64,000 nucleotides of DNA from Thioalkalivibrio thiocyanodenitrificans ARhD 1. Lineage in GTDB: Bacteria > Pseudomonadota > Gammaproteobacteria > Ectothiorhodospirales > Ectothiorhodospiraceae. Under the pieces are notes generated by a model that did no database searches, was not told the origin of the DNA, and saw nothing but the letters and a program-made list of their open reading frames with translations. The stretch is taken from the NCBI RefSeq assembly GCF_000378965.1, contig NZ_KB900536.1, positions 1,127,583 through 1,191,582 on the forward strand, written 5' to 3'. The translations under genes were made by a program, and so were the position numbers. Below are positions 46,812-56,437 of the stretch, piece by piece; positions within the stretch are counted from its first letter, which is position 1, and the number at the start of each line of letters is the position of its first letter.

Positions 46812-47549
46812 TCACGCATCCTCACCGGCCCGCGTCACCGCACGAGCAAAAGGCAACGTGATCCGTCGTTGCTGCCCCAGGGATTCCCGCTCAAGCCGCT
46901 GTGCCTGCGCCAGCAGGGACGGCAGATCCCGGGGGCAGGTCCTGAGCAGATACTCGGCCACCTCGCGCGGCAGCTCGAAGCCGCGGCGCCGGGCCCACGC
47001 CACGAGCAGCGCGCATTTGGCGTCGTCATCCATCGGCGCCAGCTGGAACACCGGCCCCCACACCAGTCTGGAAGCCAGATCCGACAGCCCGGAGGACAGG
47101 GCCCGCGGTGACTGACGGTCGGAAAGCACCAGCTGCGTGCCCCGGGCCCGGGCGTCGTTGATGAGATTGAACAGCGCCATCTCGCCTTCCGGTGACCCGC
47201 ACAGCGCACCGACGCCGTCCAGGCAGACCACATCCAGCGCATCGAGGCCATCGAGCGACCGGGCGCCGGCGCCGGCCAACAGCACGCGCGGCAGATAGGC
47301 TGCCCGGCGCCCCCGCTGCGCGGCTTCATGACAGACGGCCTGAAGCAGGTGTGTCTTTCCGGTACCGGCCTCCCCGTACACATAGATCTGCATCTCCCCG
47401 CGCCCCCTGGCCAGGGCCCGGAGACCGTCCAGCACCAGGGAGTTGGCGCCCGGATGGAAGCTTCCAAAGTCCGACCCCTCGGGCAGGGTCACGTCGAGAA
47501 TCAACTGACGCGCCACCGGTGCGCTACTCCTGCGACCCGGATCCGCCAT
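46812..47549 (-). CDS. hda: DnaA-homologue Hda (regulatory inactivation of DnaA)
   Basis: The 245-aa protein is a DnaA-like AAA+ ATPase without the DnaA DNA-binding domain: Walker A GEAGTGKTHLLQAVCHE near residue 60, Walker B-like VCLDGVGAL. Hda with the sliding clamp stimulates ATP hydrolysis by DnaA after initiation. The N-terminus VARQLILDVTLPEGSDFGSF is typical, though the clamp-binding motif is less clear. The start overlaps the perM-like gene by 26 bases. A longer open frame exists, but MADPG is the sensible start. Confidence 0.88.
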   Translation of the reverse strand: MADPGRRSSAPVARQLILDVTLPEGSDFGSFHPGANSLVLDGLRALARGRGEMQIYVYGEAGTGKTHLLQAVCHEAAQRGRRAAYLPRVLLAGAGARSLDGLDALDVVCLDGVGALCGSPEGEMALFNLINDARARGTQLVLSDRQSPRALSSGLSDLASRLVWGPVFQLAPMDDDAKCALLVAWARRRGFELPREVAEYLLRTCPRDLPSLLAQAQRLERESLGQQRRITLPFARAVTRAGEDA

Positions 47550-48630
47550 CCGCGTAGAGCCGGCTCTGGCGATAATCCATCCGCGCATGACGCACCCCGA
47601 CCGCCAGCACGGCCGCCACCGGCAGGGCCAGCAGCACACCGAGGAAACCGAACAGCTGCCCGCCCGCCAGCACAGCGAAGATCACCGCCACCGGGTGCAG
47701 TCCGATACGATCGCCCACGATCCGGGGTGTGAGCACCAGACTTTCCAGCAACTGCCCGGCGGCGAACACCGCAAGCACCCAGAACAGCAGCTTGGGATCG
47801 GCACCCTGCACAAGAGCAGCGGCCAGGCCCAGGCCCAGGCCCACGATGACGCCCAGGTAGGGCACGAAGCTCACCAGTCCCGCCATCACACCCACGGCAA
47901 TCCCCGGCTCCAGGCCGGCCAGCCAGAGGCCCGCGGCATAAAAGACGGACAGGCTCAGCATCACCAGCAGCTGCCCACGCACAAAGGTGGCAAGCACCGC
48001 GTCGGATTCCGCCGCAATCCGCACCATCCTGGGCTCCACGCTGCGTGGCAACAGGTCGCGCACACCGGCCAGCAGACGATCCCAGTCACGCAGCAAATAG
48101 AAGGTGACCACCGGCACCAGCACCAGATTGAGCAGCCAGGCGAACACCAGCCCGCCGGAGCGGCCCACGGATTCCAGCACCCGGACCGCCCAATCCCCCG
48201 CCTGCTGCCAGTGCTCCGCCAGCAGACCCGAGACCGGCCCCGGGTCCAGCGCATCCGCCGGCAGCCCCATGCGATCCTGCAGCCAGGGCACGGCCTGTTC
48301 GCGGATCCATTCCAGCCACTGGGGCAGCCATTCCATGAAGCGGGCCAGTTCCCGCTGCAACAGTGGGAGCACCATCAGCACGGACAGCACAAGCGCCGCA
48401 AACAGGAGCAGGAACACCAGCACCACGGCCGGGGTGCGTGACATGCGCCATTTCCAGCGCCGCCCCTCGACCTGAAGCCGCGCGACCAGAGGATTGCCCA
48501 GATAGGCGAACAGGGCGCCCAGCAGGAAGGGTGTCAACACCGGGCGCAGCCAGTACACCAGCAGTCCCGTCCCCGCCGCGGCCAGCAGCAGCGCGAGGCC
48601 CCGTCCGCCCGACCAGATCCCCTCGTTCAT
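47524..48630 (-). CDS. AI-2E/PerM-family membrane protein
   Basis: The 368-aa protein has about seven to eight membrane segments. The family pattern is clear: LRPVLTPFLLGALFAYLGNPLV near residue 30, LVPVVTFYLLRDWDRLL near 165, FVPYLGVIVGLGLGLA near 255 and FGFLGVLLALPVAAVL near 330. Members include PerM, and some are transporters or Na+/H+ antiporters; the substrate here is unknown. Its ATG overlaps the preceding stop (TAATG). Position between hda and a phosphatidyltransferase gene is conserved in gammaproteobacteria. Confidence 0.9.
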   Translation of the reverse strand: MNEGIWSGGRGLALLLAAAGTGLLVYWLRPVLTPFLLGALFAYLGNPLVARLQVEGRRWKWRMSRTPAVVLVFLLLFAALVLSVLMVLPLLQRELARFMEWLPQWLEWIREQAVPWLQDRMGLPADALDPGPVSGLLAEHWQQAGDWAVRVLESVGRSGGLVFAWLLNLVLVPVVTFYLLRDWDRLLAGVRDLLPRSVEPRMVRIAAESDAVLATFVRGQLLVMLSLSVFYAAGLWLAGLEPGIAVGVMAGLVSFVPYLGVIVGLGLGLAAALVQGADPKLLFWVLAVFAAGQLLESLVLTPRIVGDRIGLHPVAVIFAVLAGGQLFGFLGVLLALPVAAVLAVGVRHARMDYRQSRLYADGGSGSQE

Positions 48631-49184
48631 TACACCGCTCGCCGGCCCGTGATGGCCCGGCAGGTCCAGCCCACCACGTATCCGGCGCCGCTGGTCACGG
48701 TGGTCACCAGCACGATGCCGATGAGTGCGTCCAGCAGCAGGGGCGGCAGCGGGACGACGCCCGCGTCCAGAAGCACCGAGATCACCAGCACGATCTGGAA
48801 GAAGGTGTTGACCTTGCTGATCAGCAGGGGTCGCATCTCCAGACTGCGTGTCAATGCGCGATAGGCCAACGCACCCAGCATGATCACCATGTCGCGCAAC
48901 ACCACCAGCATCACCAGCCACCAGGGCAGCAGGCCCACAAAGGCCACGGTGAAATAGGTACCCATCATCAGCACCTTGTCCGCCAGGGGATCCAGATAGC
49001 CGCCCAGGCGCGTTTGCCATCCATAGCGGCGCACCAGCCAGCCATCGACCCCGTCGGACAGGCCGGCCAGCAGCAGCAGGAGCAGGACCCACGCATACTC
49101 ACCCGTCAGAAGCGCCCAGACGATGGGCAGCGTCAGCAGCAGACGCATGCAGGTGATGGCGTTCGGGAGCTGTCGCAGATTCAC
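48630..49184 (-). CDS. CDP-alcohol phosphatidyltransferase (PgsA-like)
   Basis: The 184-aa membrane protein has the CDP-alcohol phosphatidyltransferase motif, DGVDGWLVRRYGWQTRLGGY continuing LDPLADK, near residues 44-70, with the aspartates that bind metal and CDP. It resembles PgsA-like or cardiolipin-related synthases of the inner membrane. The exact acceptor alcohol is not determined. Its first codons overlap the DUF2066 stop (ATGA), which supports an operon DUF2066, transferase, perM, hda. Confidence 0.88.
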   Translation of the reverse strand: MNLRQLPNAITCMRLLLTLPIVWALLTGEYAWVLLLLLLAGLSDGVDGWLVRRYGWQTRLGGYLDPLADKVLMMGTYFTVAFVGLLPWWLVMLVVLRDMVIMLGALAYRALTRSLEMRPLLISKVNTFFQIVLVISVLLDAGVVPLPPLLLDALIGIVLVTTVTSGAGYVVGWTCRAITGRRAV

Positions 49185-50266
49185 CGGGACAGACGCAGGT
49201 TCACACTGGCCATGGCACCGGGCTCGGACGGTTCTGCGCCGGCGTCGGCGACTTCCAGCACCGTGCCCAGGCGCACGCCCCGTTCGAGATCCCTCGGGCT
49301 GCCCCTAAGCTGGGTGACGAAAACAGCCCGGTCCGGCTCCAGACGATACGGCCTGATCTCCACGACGACACTCAGTTCCGACAGATACCGGCGCACCTTC
49401 TGGTAGGCCTCCATATCATTCACGCCATCCACCACCACCTGCACGTGATCCTCGGTGGGCAGGAGTCCGGCAATCGCCAGCCGGCGGCCCAGCAGATCCG
49501 CCAGCCCCTGCAAGCCCTCATCCAGGACCCCTTCAAGACTGTCGGCCTCGGCCTGGTAGTCCTCCCGGAGATCCTGGGAGAACAAGCGCCAACGTGCGTT
49601 CCATGCATCCCCCCTGGGCTGCACGTACACAGCCGCGACGTATCGGGCCGAATAACGCTCCGACGCCCGCAGGACAGGCTCGTGGAACCCGCCCGATAGA
49701 TCGGCAAAATTCACCGCGGCCCGATCTTCCAGATCCATCACCGGGAACACCAACTGCAGGCCCCGCTCGCCCGCCACGCGTTCCAGCACTTCCATCAGCT
49801 CGCGTCCTTCCTCTCCACCCAGAATCACCCGCTCGCCCTCGTGGACTGCACCCAGCCAGACCATCAGACCGGGTCGGTTCGCCCCCCACACCGGCAATCC
49901 CCGCTCCATGAGCAGGCGCTCCAGTGCGCGGCCGTCGAATCGTACCTCCAGGCCCACCGTGCCATCGCCGGCATCCACATAGCGAAAACGCTGGACATGT
50001 CGACCGGCCTGACCGCGAAGGTCATCCACACGCGGATCCCGGAGCACCTGGCGGTCACCCGAGAGCTTCACAAGCACCTTGTCCAGGGCCCGCTCGAACC
50101 CCGCCTCGCGGGCCGGGCGGTCACGGTTCTCCACGGTGACGGTGGCCTCGTGCAGGCGGTTGTCCGCAAGGACGCCGGTGACGGTGAACGACCACGCCAG
50201 GAGCACCAGCAGGCACCAGGCCGGCAGGGCGAGAATCGAGTGGCGTTGAACATGTGGCGGACTCAT
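49181..50266 (-). CDS. DUF2066 exported protein
   Basis: The 361-aa protein has a signal peptide (residues 12-35, VTGVLA) and the DUF2066 core: TVTVENRDRPAREAGFERAL near residue 42 and GLPVWGANRPGLMVWLGAV near 125. The C-terminal half has VEIRPYRLEPDRAVF. The function is unknown. It is the first gene of the transferase, perM, hda operon and is divergent from purM, the usual arrangement in gammaproteobacteria. Confidence 0.88.
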   Translation of the reverse strand: MSPPHVQRHSILALPAWCLLVLLAWSFTVTGVLADNRLHEATVTVENRDRPAREAGFERALDKVLVKLSGDRQVLRDPRVDDLRGQAGRHVQRFRYVDAGDGTVGLEVRFDGRALERLLMERGLPVWGANRPGLMVWLGAVHEGERVILGGEEGRELMEVLERVAGERGLQLVFPVMDLEDRAAVNFADLSGGFHEPVLRASERYSARYVAAVYVQPRGDAWNARWRLFSQDLREDYQAEADSLEGVLDEGLQGLADLLGRRLAIAGLLPTEDHVQVVVDGVNDMEAYQKVRRYLSELSVVVEIRPYRLEPDRAVFVTQLRGSPRDLERGVRLGTVLEVADAGAEPSEPGAMASVNLRLSR

Positions 50267-50444
50267 GGAATCAGGGGGATTTTCGGTTATGTGGCTGGTC
50301 GGCTAACATACCACAGATACCCGCTGCCTGGCCGCGCGCCGTACGGTGCGCGATACCCACCCATGCACGCGCCCGCCGCACCGGCTTTACACGTTCCGGG
50401 GCGACCGATACCATCGGCCGCCCGCAACCGCAGGACCCGACGTC

Positions 50445-51523
<1,079 letters not shown>

Positions 51524-51524
<1 letters not shown>

Positions 51525-52198
51525 TGGGGCATGACCTGCTGCCGGTGGTGGTGCTCATCTCCGGTGCCGGCACGAATCTACAGGCCCTCATCGACGCCGC
51601 ACAAGCGGGAACCATCCCGATTCGAATCGCTGCGGTTATCAGCAACCGGCCCGGCGCACCCGGTCTGGCACGGGCCGAGCGGGCCGGGATCCCGGTTCAC
51701 ACGCTGGACCACACCGCCTATCCTGACCGGGAAAGCTTCGACGAGGCCCTGCAGGCCTGTATCGAAACCTACGATCCCGGGCTCGTGGTGCTGGCCGGAT
51801 TCATGCGCATCCTCACGCCGGGCTTCGTGGAACACTTCGCCGGCAGGATGCTCAACATTCATCCGTCGCTGCTGCCGGATTTTCGCGGCCTCAGGACGCA
51901 CGAACGTGCACTGCAGGCCGGGATCCGGGAGCATGGCGCCAGCGTGCACTTCGTCAACAATGAACTGGACGGCGGCCCCGTGATCATGCAGGCGCGCGTT
52001 CCCGTGCTGGCCGACGATACCCCCGAGCGCCTCACCGCACGCGTACAGGCCCGGGAGTACGAGCTCTACCCCAAGGTAGTGGGGATGTTCGGCGAGGGCC
52101 GCCTGAAACTGGAAGACGACCAGGTCCGGCTCGACGGCCGGCCGATCCGGGCGCCCCTGGATCTGGACACGATACCGGACAGCCCTCGGGAGAAATGA
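51524..52198 (+). CDS. purN: Phosphoribosylglycinamide formyltransferase PurN
   Basis: The 224-aa protein has the PurN motifs LISGAGTNLQALID, MRILTPGFVEHF, the catalytic block NIHPSLLPDFRGL and HFVNNELDGGPVIMQ. It transfers formyl from 10-formyl-THF to GAR. The ATG overlaps the purM TGA by one base (TGATG), so translation is coupled. A DUF3108 gene follows 4 bases later, the usual downstream partner in gammaproteobacteria. Confidence 0.97.
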
Positions 52199-52202
52199 AG
52201 CA

Positions 52203-52907
52203 ATGTGCTGGAAACCCATCATCGCCGGGATCGCACTGATGCTCGCCGCGGCCCCCGCCCTGGCGATGCCGCCGCCGTACACGGCCTTCTACGAGGCCTT
52301 CGCCTACGGCAATACCCTCAAGACCCGCAGCTCCGTGAACTATGAACCCGGCCGCGTACGCATGAGCCTTGACGCCCGGGTCGTGGGCTTCCTTCGGTTG
52401 TTCGGGCGTTTCGAGTTGTCCCGGGAAACCATCATATACAACGGCCCCGAGGGGCTCCGGCTCCTGGAGAGCCACCACAGCAGGACCCAGCCCCGGCGCA
52501 GCCGCGAGGTGCACACCCGCATCGACTGGGAAACCGGCGTGGCCGAAGGCACGGAGAACGGGGAGCGGTTTTCGGTGCCGGTCAATGAAGGGACCCTGGA
52601 CTATCTTTCAGTTCTCCTGGTGATCATGCAGGAACTTCGCACCGGTGTTGCCGAACCCCGTCAATCGGTGGAGATCATCGAAAGGGACCGGGTGCGCGCG
52701 TATGGTGTACTGCGCGAAGGCACCGAACGCCTGGAAACGGAACTGGGTCGCCTGGATACCGTCAAGGTGACCCGACGTGACGACGACCGCGGGATCGGGC
52801 TCAGCGCGTGGTTCGCACGCGACCTGCACTACATTCCGGTGCGCTTTGACTACGAGGCGGACGGGCGCGTGTACGTGCTCAATATCACCGGACTGGACTG
52901 GCACTGA
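52203..52907 (+). CDS. DUF3108 exported protein
   Basis: The 234-aa protein has a signal peptide (GIALMLAAAPALA) and the DUF3108 pattern, alternating beta strands with YEAFAYGNTLKTRSSVNYE near residue 30 and LHYIPVRFDYEADGRVYVLN near 205. It is predicted to be a periplasmic beta-rich protein of unknown function. It follows purN by 4 bases and so is in the same transcript, as in many gammaproteobacteria. The transcript may end at the strong terminator at 53187-53219. Confidence 0.88.
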   Translation: MCWKPIIAGIALMLAAAPALAMPPPYTAFYEAFAYGNTLKTRSSVNYEPGRVRMSLDARVVGFLRLFGRFELSRETIIYNGPEGLRLLESHHSRTQPRRSREVHTRIDWETGVAEGTENGERFSVPVNEGTLDYLSVLLVIMQELRTGVAEPRQSVEIIERDRVRAYGVLREGTERLETELGRLDTVKVTRRDDDRGIGLSAWFARDLHYIPVRFDYEADGRVYVLNITGLDWH

Positions 52908-52940
52908 TGTCCTGATCGCGCCCGATACCGTTGGACGGGC

Positions 52941-53150
52941 ATGGGGCATGGCGGGGCCCCGACCGCTTTCCGCGCCTCGACCGGCATGCATCAGGCATTC
53001 GAAACGCGGCACATGCGAGCGCCGGCACTTGACTCCCTCCCGTTCCCATCGGACACTTTCGCCGTGAGCACGTTCTTCGTACAGGCCCGACGCATGCATG
53101 ACTGGCTGGCAAGCCGGCACCGCCTGCGCGCGCCATTCGGAGAGACGTAA
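52941..53150 (+). CDS. Possible small ORF of 69 aa before a strong terminator
   Basis: This frame reads MGHGGAPTAFRASTGMHQ and ends RLRAPFGET 36 bases before an intrinsic terminator. An inner start gives MRAPALDSLPFPSDTFAVST. It has no motif that I recognise and no clear ribosome site. It may be coding, part of an untranslated 3' region of the DUF3108 transcript, or a small RNA. Confidence 0.2.
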   Translation: MGHGGAPTAFRASTGMHQAFETRHMRAPALDSLPFPSDTFAVSTFFVQARRMHDWLASRHRLRAPFGET

Positions 53151-53186
53151 CCGCATTCCACAACCGTTCTTCCGGATTTGCCCCAA

Positions 53187-53219
53187 GGGGCCGCAGGCAG
53201 ACACCTGCGGCCCCTTTTT
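53187..53219 (+). terminator. Strong intrinsic terminator before the EamA gene
   Basis: GGGGCCGCAGG and CCTGCGGCCCC form a perfect 11-bp stem with a CAGACA loop, followed by TTTTT. It lies 280 bases after the DUF3108 stop. Confidence 0.9.
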
Positions 53220-53253
53220 GTTTTCACCCAGTCCAAAGGAGGCGCGAACCACC

Positions 53254-54165
53254 ATGTCCGTCCCGGCTGCCTATCTGGGCGTGATCCTCATCTGGGCCAC
53301 CACCCCGCTCGCCATTCAGTGGAGCGGCGAAGGTCCCGGCTTCCTGTTCGGCGTGGCCGCGCGCATGGCCATCGGCGCCGTGCTGGCGCTGGCCCTCGCG
53401 CGTCTGTCCGGGGTACGTGTCTGGCGACGGGATGCCCTGGCCGTCTACATGGTGGTGGGCCTGGGGATTTACGGAGCGATGCTCAGCACCTACTGGGCCG
53501 CACAGCAGATCCCCTCGGGATGGATCTCGGCAATCTTCGGCTTCACGCCCATTGCCACCGGCGCCATGGCCGCCCTGTGGCTCCCGGGGCAGGGGCTGAC
53601 CCGCGTGCGCCTGACAGGCGCCCTGCTGGGAGTGGGCGGACTGGCGGTGATCTTCAGCGGCGGGGCGGCCGCCCATGAACAGGCGGCCGCCGGGATCGCC
53701 GCCGTGCTGCTCGCCACCTTCATCCACGCGGCGAGCGCCGTCTGGACCAAGCGCCTGGGCGCCCAATTCCGGCCCCTGGCCCTGGTGGCCGGCGGGCTGG
53801 CCCTGTCCACGCCGCTGCTCGTGGCCACCTGGGCGGTGTTCGACGGCAGCTGGCCGGCCTCGCTGCCGGAACGCGCGCTGGCATCGATCCTCTACCTGGG
53901 GGTCATCGGCTCCGTGCTCGGATTCTCGCTGTACTACTACGTGCTGGGTCGCGTGGATGCAACGCGCGTGGCACTGATCACCCTGATCACCCCGGTGGCC
54001 GCCCTGTTGCTGGGGCATGCGCTCAACGACGAGCCCCTGAGCCTGCTGGTGGTTTCGGGGGCGGGCCTGGTGATTGCCGGGCTGGCCGTCTTCGAACTGG
54101 GAGACCGGATGGCGCGCCACCGGGTCCGGCAGATCCCGAACGGTGGTGACCGATATGCTGACTAG
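53254..54165 (+). CDS. EamA/DMT-family membrane transporter
   Basis: The 303-aa protein has ten predicted membrane helices in two EamA repeats: IWATTPLAIQWSGEGPGFLF and GGLAVIFSGG in the first half, AASAVWTKRLGAQF to VIAGLAVFELGDR in the second. The DMT family exports or imports small metabolites, and the substrate is unknown. AAAGGAGG precedes the ATG at 53254 by 11 bases. Its end overlaps the convergent M48 gene by four bases. It appears to be monocistronic after a strong terminator. Confidence 0.92.
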   Translation: MSVPAAYLGVILIWATTPLAIQWSGEGPGFLFGVAARMAIGAVLALALARLSGVRVWRRDALAVYMVVGLGIYGAMLSTYWAAQQIPSGWISAIFGFTPIATGAMAALWLPGQGLTRVRLTGALLGVGGLAVIFSGGAAAHEQAAAGIAAVLLATFIHAASAVWTKRLGAQFRPLALVAGGLALSTPLLVATWAVFDGSWPASLPERALASILYLGVIGSVLGFSLYYYVLGRVDATRVALITLITPVAALLLGHALNDEPLSLLVVSGAGLVIAGLAVFELGDRMARHRVRQIPNGGDRYAD

Positions 54166-55097
54166 AACCATGTACCGCCGATGCGCCATCCCGGCCTGCG
54201 CAGGTCGGCACGCAACAGAGGGCGCGGGTCAAAGCGGGCGGGAACGGTCAACGGGCGGATACCCGGCATCGGCTGAAGGCCCATGAGCCTTTCGATGCGC
54301 CGTTCCGTAGGCGGGTGTGTGCGCAGCCAGGAGGGTTCCGGGATACGCCAGCCGGGCAGGAGAACCCGCTCCAGCATGCTTCTCTGCACCGATTCGAGCC
54401 TCGCCAGGGCGGAAGCCAAACCTTCGGGGTCGCCGGTCAGCATGACGGCACCCAGATCCGCCTGGTACTCACGGCTGCGCGAGAGGGCGAGCTGGAACAG
54501 CGCGCTCAGTGTCGGTGCAAAAACCAGCAGGGCGATGGCCAGCCAGCTGATGGTCTGTTCGCCCATGATCAGCAGCGGCAGGTTGACCAGCAGCAGGCAT
54601 TGCCCCACCAGTGACAGGAGACCCGTCAGCCGGCTGGAGAGATCCGCGAATGTCATGGTGCGCAGATCATTATGCGCAATGTGGCTGACCTCGTGGGCCA
54701 GCACCGCGGCGAGACCGCGCAGATCCAGGCCCCGCAGCAGTCCGTCGGATACCGCCACGGCCGCCTGCCGGCGATCCCCCACGGAGAAGGCGTTCATCAC
54801 CCGGCTGGGCACGTAGTGGAGCGTGGGTGTGGCCGGCAGCCCGGCCCGTTCTGCCAGTTGCTCCATGATGGCCACGGGCACCGGGGCCACGCGCGCATCC
54901 AGGCGCCGTGCCCGGTACAGACGCATGACCAGCGCCGGCGAAACCGCCGGATTGAAGAAATACAGGAGACACACGGTGCCCATGGCCATCAGGGCGTATG
55001 ATCCCCCACCGATCAGCCAGCCCACCGCGCCCAGCAATCCCATCAATCCCGAGACCAGCAGGACCGTCTGCAGGGCGTTCATGAGCCGATGATTCAT
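54162..55097 (-). CDS. M48-family membrane metalloprotease (HtpX-like)
   Basis: The 311-aa protein has two N-terminal membrane helices (8-28, 32-52), the M48 zinc motif HEVSHIAH near residue 134, two more hydrophobic segments after it and SREYQADLGAVML as third-ligand region, the HtpX-type layout. It probably degrades misfolded inner-membrane proteins. The ATG at 55097 or one six codons upstream is possible; neither has a good ribosome site. It follows the motor-pair genes on the same strand across 54 bases. Confidence 0.88.
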   Translation of the reverse strand: MNHRLMNALQTVLLVSGLMGLLGAVGWLIGGGSYALMAMGTVCLLYFFNPAVSPALVMRLYRARRLDARVAPVPVAIMEQLAERAGLPATPTLHYVPSRVMNAFSVGDRRQAAVAVSDGLLRGLDLRGLAAVLAHEVSHIAHNDLRTMTFADLSSRLTGLLSLVGQCLLLVNLPLLIMGEQTISWLAIALLVFAPTLSALFQLALSRSREYQADLGAVMLTGDPEGLASALARLESVQRSMLERVLLPGWRIPEPSWLRTHPPTERRIERLMGLQPMPGIRPLTVPARFDPRPLLRADLRRPGWRIGGTWF

Positions 55098-55151
55098 TAC
55101 GTGCGCAGGTTCCATCGCGGCACTGCGGCGCGGGCGACCGGCGCGTCCCGC

Positions 55152-56435
55152 TTAATTGGGGGCACTCGTGAGGCGCATCTCGATGCGCCGGTTGCGTGCA
55201 AAGGCCTCTTCCGTATCGCCCGGCGCCACCGGGTGATACTCGCCGAACCCGGCCGCTGCAAGCCGTCGGGGCGGCACCCCGCGGGCGATGAGATACTCGA
55301 CAATGCTCTGCGCCCGGGCCGTGGAGAGCTGCCAGTTGGATGGAAACTGCTCGGTGCGGATGGGGCGCCGGTCCGTGTGGCCCTCCACCATCAGCACCCA
55401 GCCGATATCGTCGGGGATACGCGCATCCACGTCCCGGATGAGCTGCGCCACCCGGTCGAGCCGTTCACGGCCGTCGGCACCGATATCCGCCGAAGCAGTC
55501 TCGAAGAACAGTTCCGACTGGAACCGGAACCGGTCCCCCACGATCTGGATGTCCTCCACGTCCGACAACACCTCCCTCAGGCGCCCGAAGAACTCGGAAC
55601 GGTACCGGGACAACTCACGCACTTCCTCGGCGAGCGCCAGGTTCAGGCGCTCGCCGAGATCGGCGATCTCGACGCGCTGTTCCTCGATGGTGGACTCGCG
55701 TGCCCGCAGGGCCTCGTTGAGCAGGGCAAGCTGCTGCTCCAGGGCCTCCATCTGCCGGCGCATGGCATCCACCCTGGCCTGTGCATCGGCGGTCAGGCGG
55801 CGCTCCTCCACCAGTGCCTGATCCCGTTCCTCCACCACGGCGACCAGATCCTGGATACGGATCTCCCGCTCCTCGATATCCCGCTGGGCCAGCAGCGTGG
55901 TTTCCTCCGCTTCGGCAAGACGCGCCTCCAGGGCCTGGCTGCGGTCGCGCAACTGACCCACGGTCTCGCGGCTTTCGTCCAGCTCCCCGGCGAGACGGCC
56001 GACCTGGGATTCGAGATCCTCACGCACCCGCCGCAGGACGTCGATGTCTTCCTGGAGCGAGGCAATCTCCATCAATCGCGCCTCCAGGGACTCGGCCTGC
56101 TCGCGCATCTCCGCCTGGCTCTCGGCCAGACTCTCTTCCAGCTGGTGGCGTTCGGCCAGTGTCACCTGCAACCGGCCGGTCAGGGCCCGCACGCGCTCCT
56201 GCAGGGCCTCGGCCTCGGCCTCGCGCATGGACAGGGTGTCCGCCAACTGGGTCACCCGCTCCTGGAGGGTCTCCAGTGCGCGATGACGTTCGAAAAGGAC
56301 ATCCGAGAGGTAGAACTGAGCCACCACGAAAAGCATCAACAGGAAGACGAACACCAGCACCACCGTGGCCAGCACGTCCACGAAGCCCGGCCAGATGTCG
56401 GTGCTGCGGCTGCGGCGGCGGAATGTCGAGAGCAT
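55152..56435 (-). CDS. MotB/OmpA-type periplasmic motor protein with long coiled coil
   Basis: The 427-aa protein has one N-terminal membrane helix (19-41) with an acidic residue, Asp20, in WPGFVDVLATVV, the position of the proton-carrying Asp of MotB and ExbD. A coiled coil of about 240 residues (50-290) follows, then a C-terminal OmpA/peptidoglycan domain (VEGHTDRRPIRTEQ near 350). This is a MotB-like stator partner. It is not flagellar MotB, which lacks the long coil. The MotA-like gene lies directly upstream. No Zorya genes (zorC, zorD, zorE) or flagellar genes are near. Confidence 0.88.
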   Translation of the reverse strand: MLSTFRRRSRSTDIWPGFVDVLATVVLVFVFLLMLFVVAQFYLSDVLFERHRALETLQERVTQLADTLSMREAEAEALQERVRALTGRLQVTLAERHQLEESLAESQAEMREQAESLEARLMEIASLQEDIDVLRRVREDLESQVGRLAGELDESRETVGQLRDRSQALEARLAEAEETTLLAQRDIEEREIRIQDLVAVVEERDQALVEERRLTADAQARVDAMRRQMEALEQQLALLNEALRARESTIEEQRVEIADLGERLNLALAEEVRELSRYRSEFFGRLREVLSDVEDIQIVGDRFRFQSELFFETASADIGADGRERLDRVAQLIRDVDARIPDDIGWVLMVEGHTDRRPIRTEQFPSNWQLSTARAQSIVEYLIARGVPPRRLAAAGFGEYHPVAPGDTEEAFARNRRIEMRLTSAPN

Positions 56436-56437
56436 GA

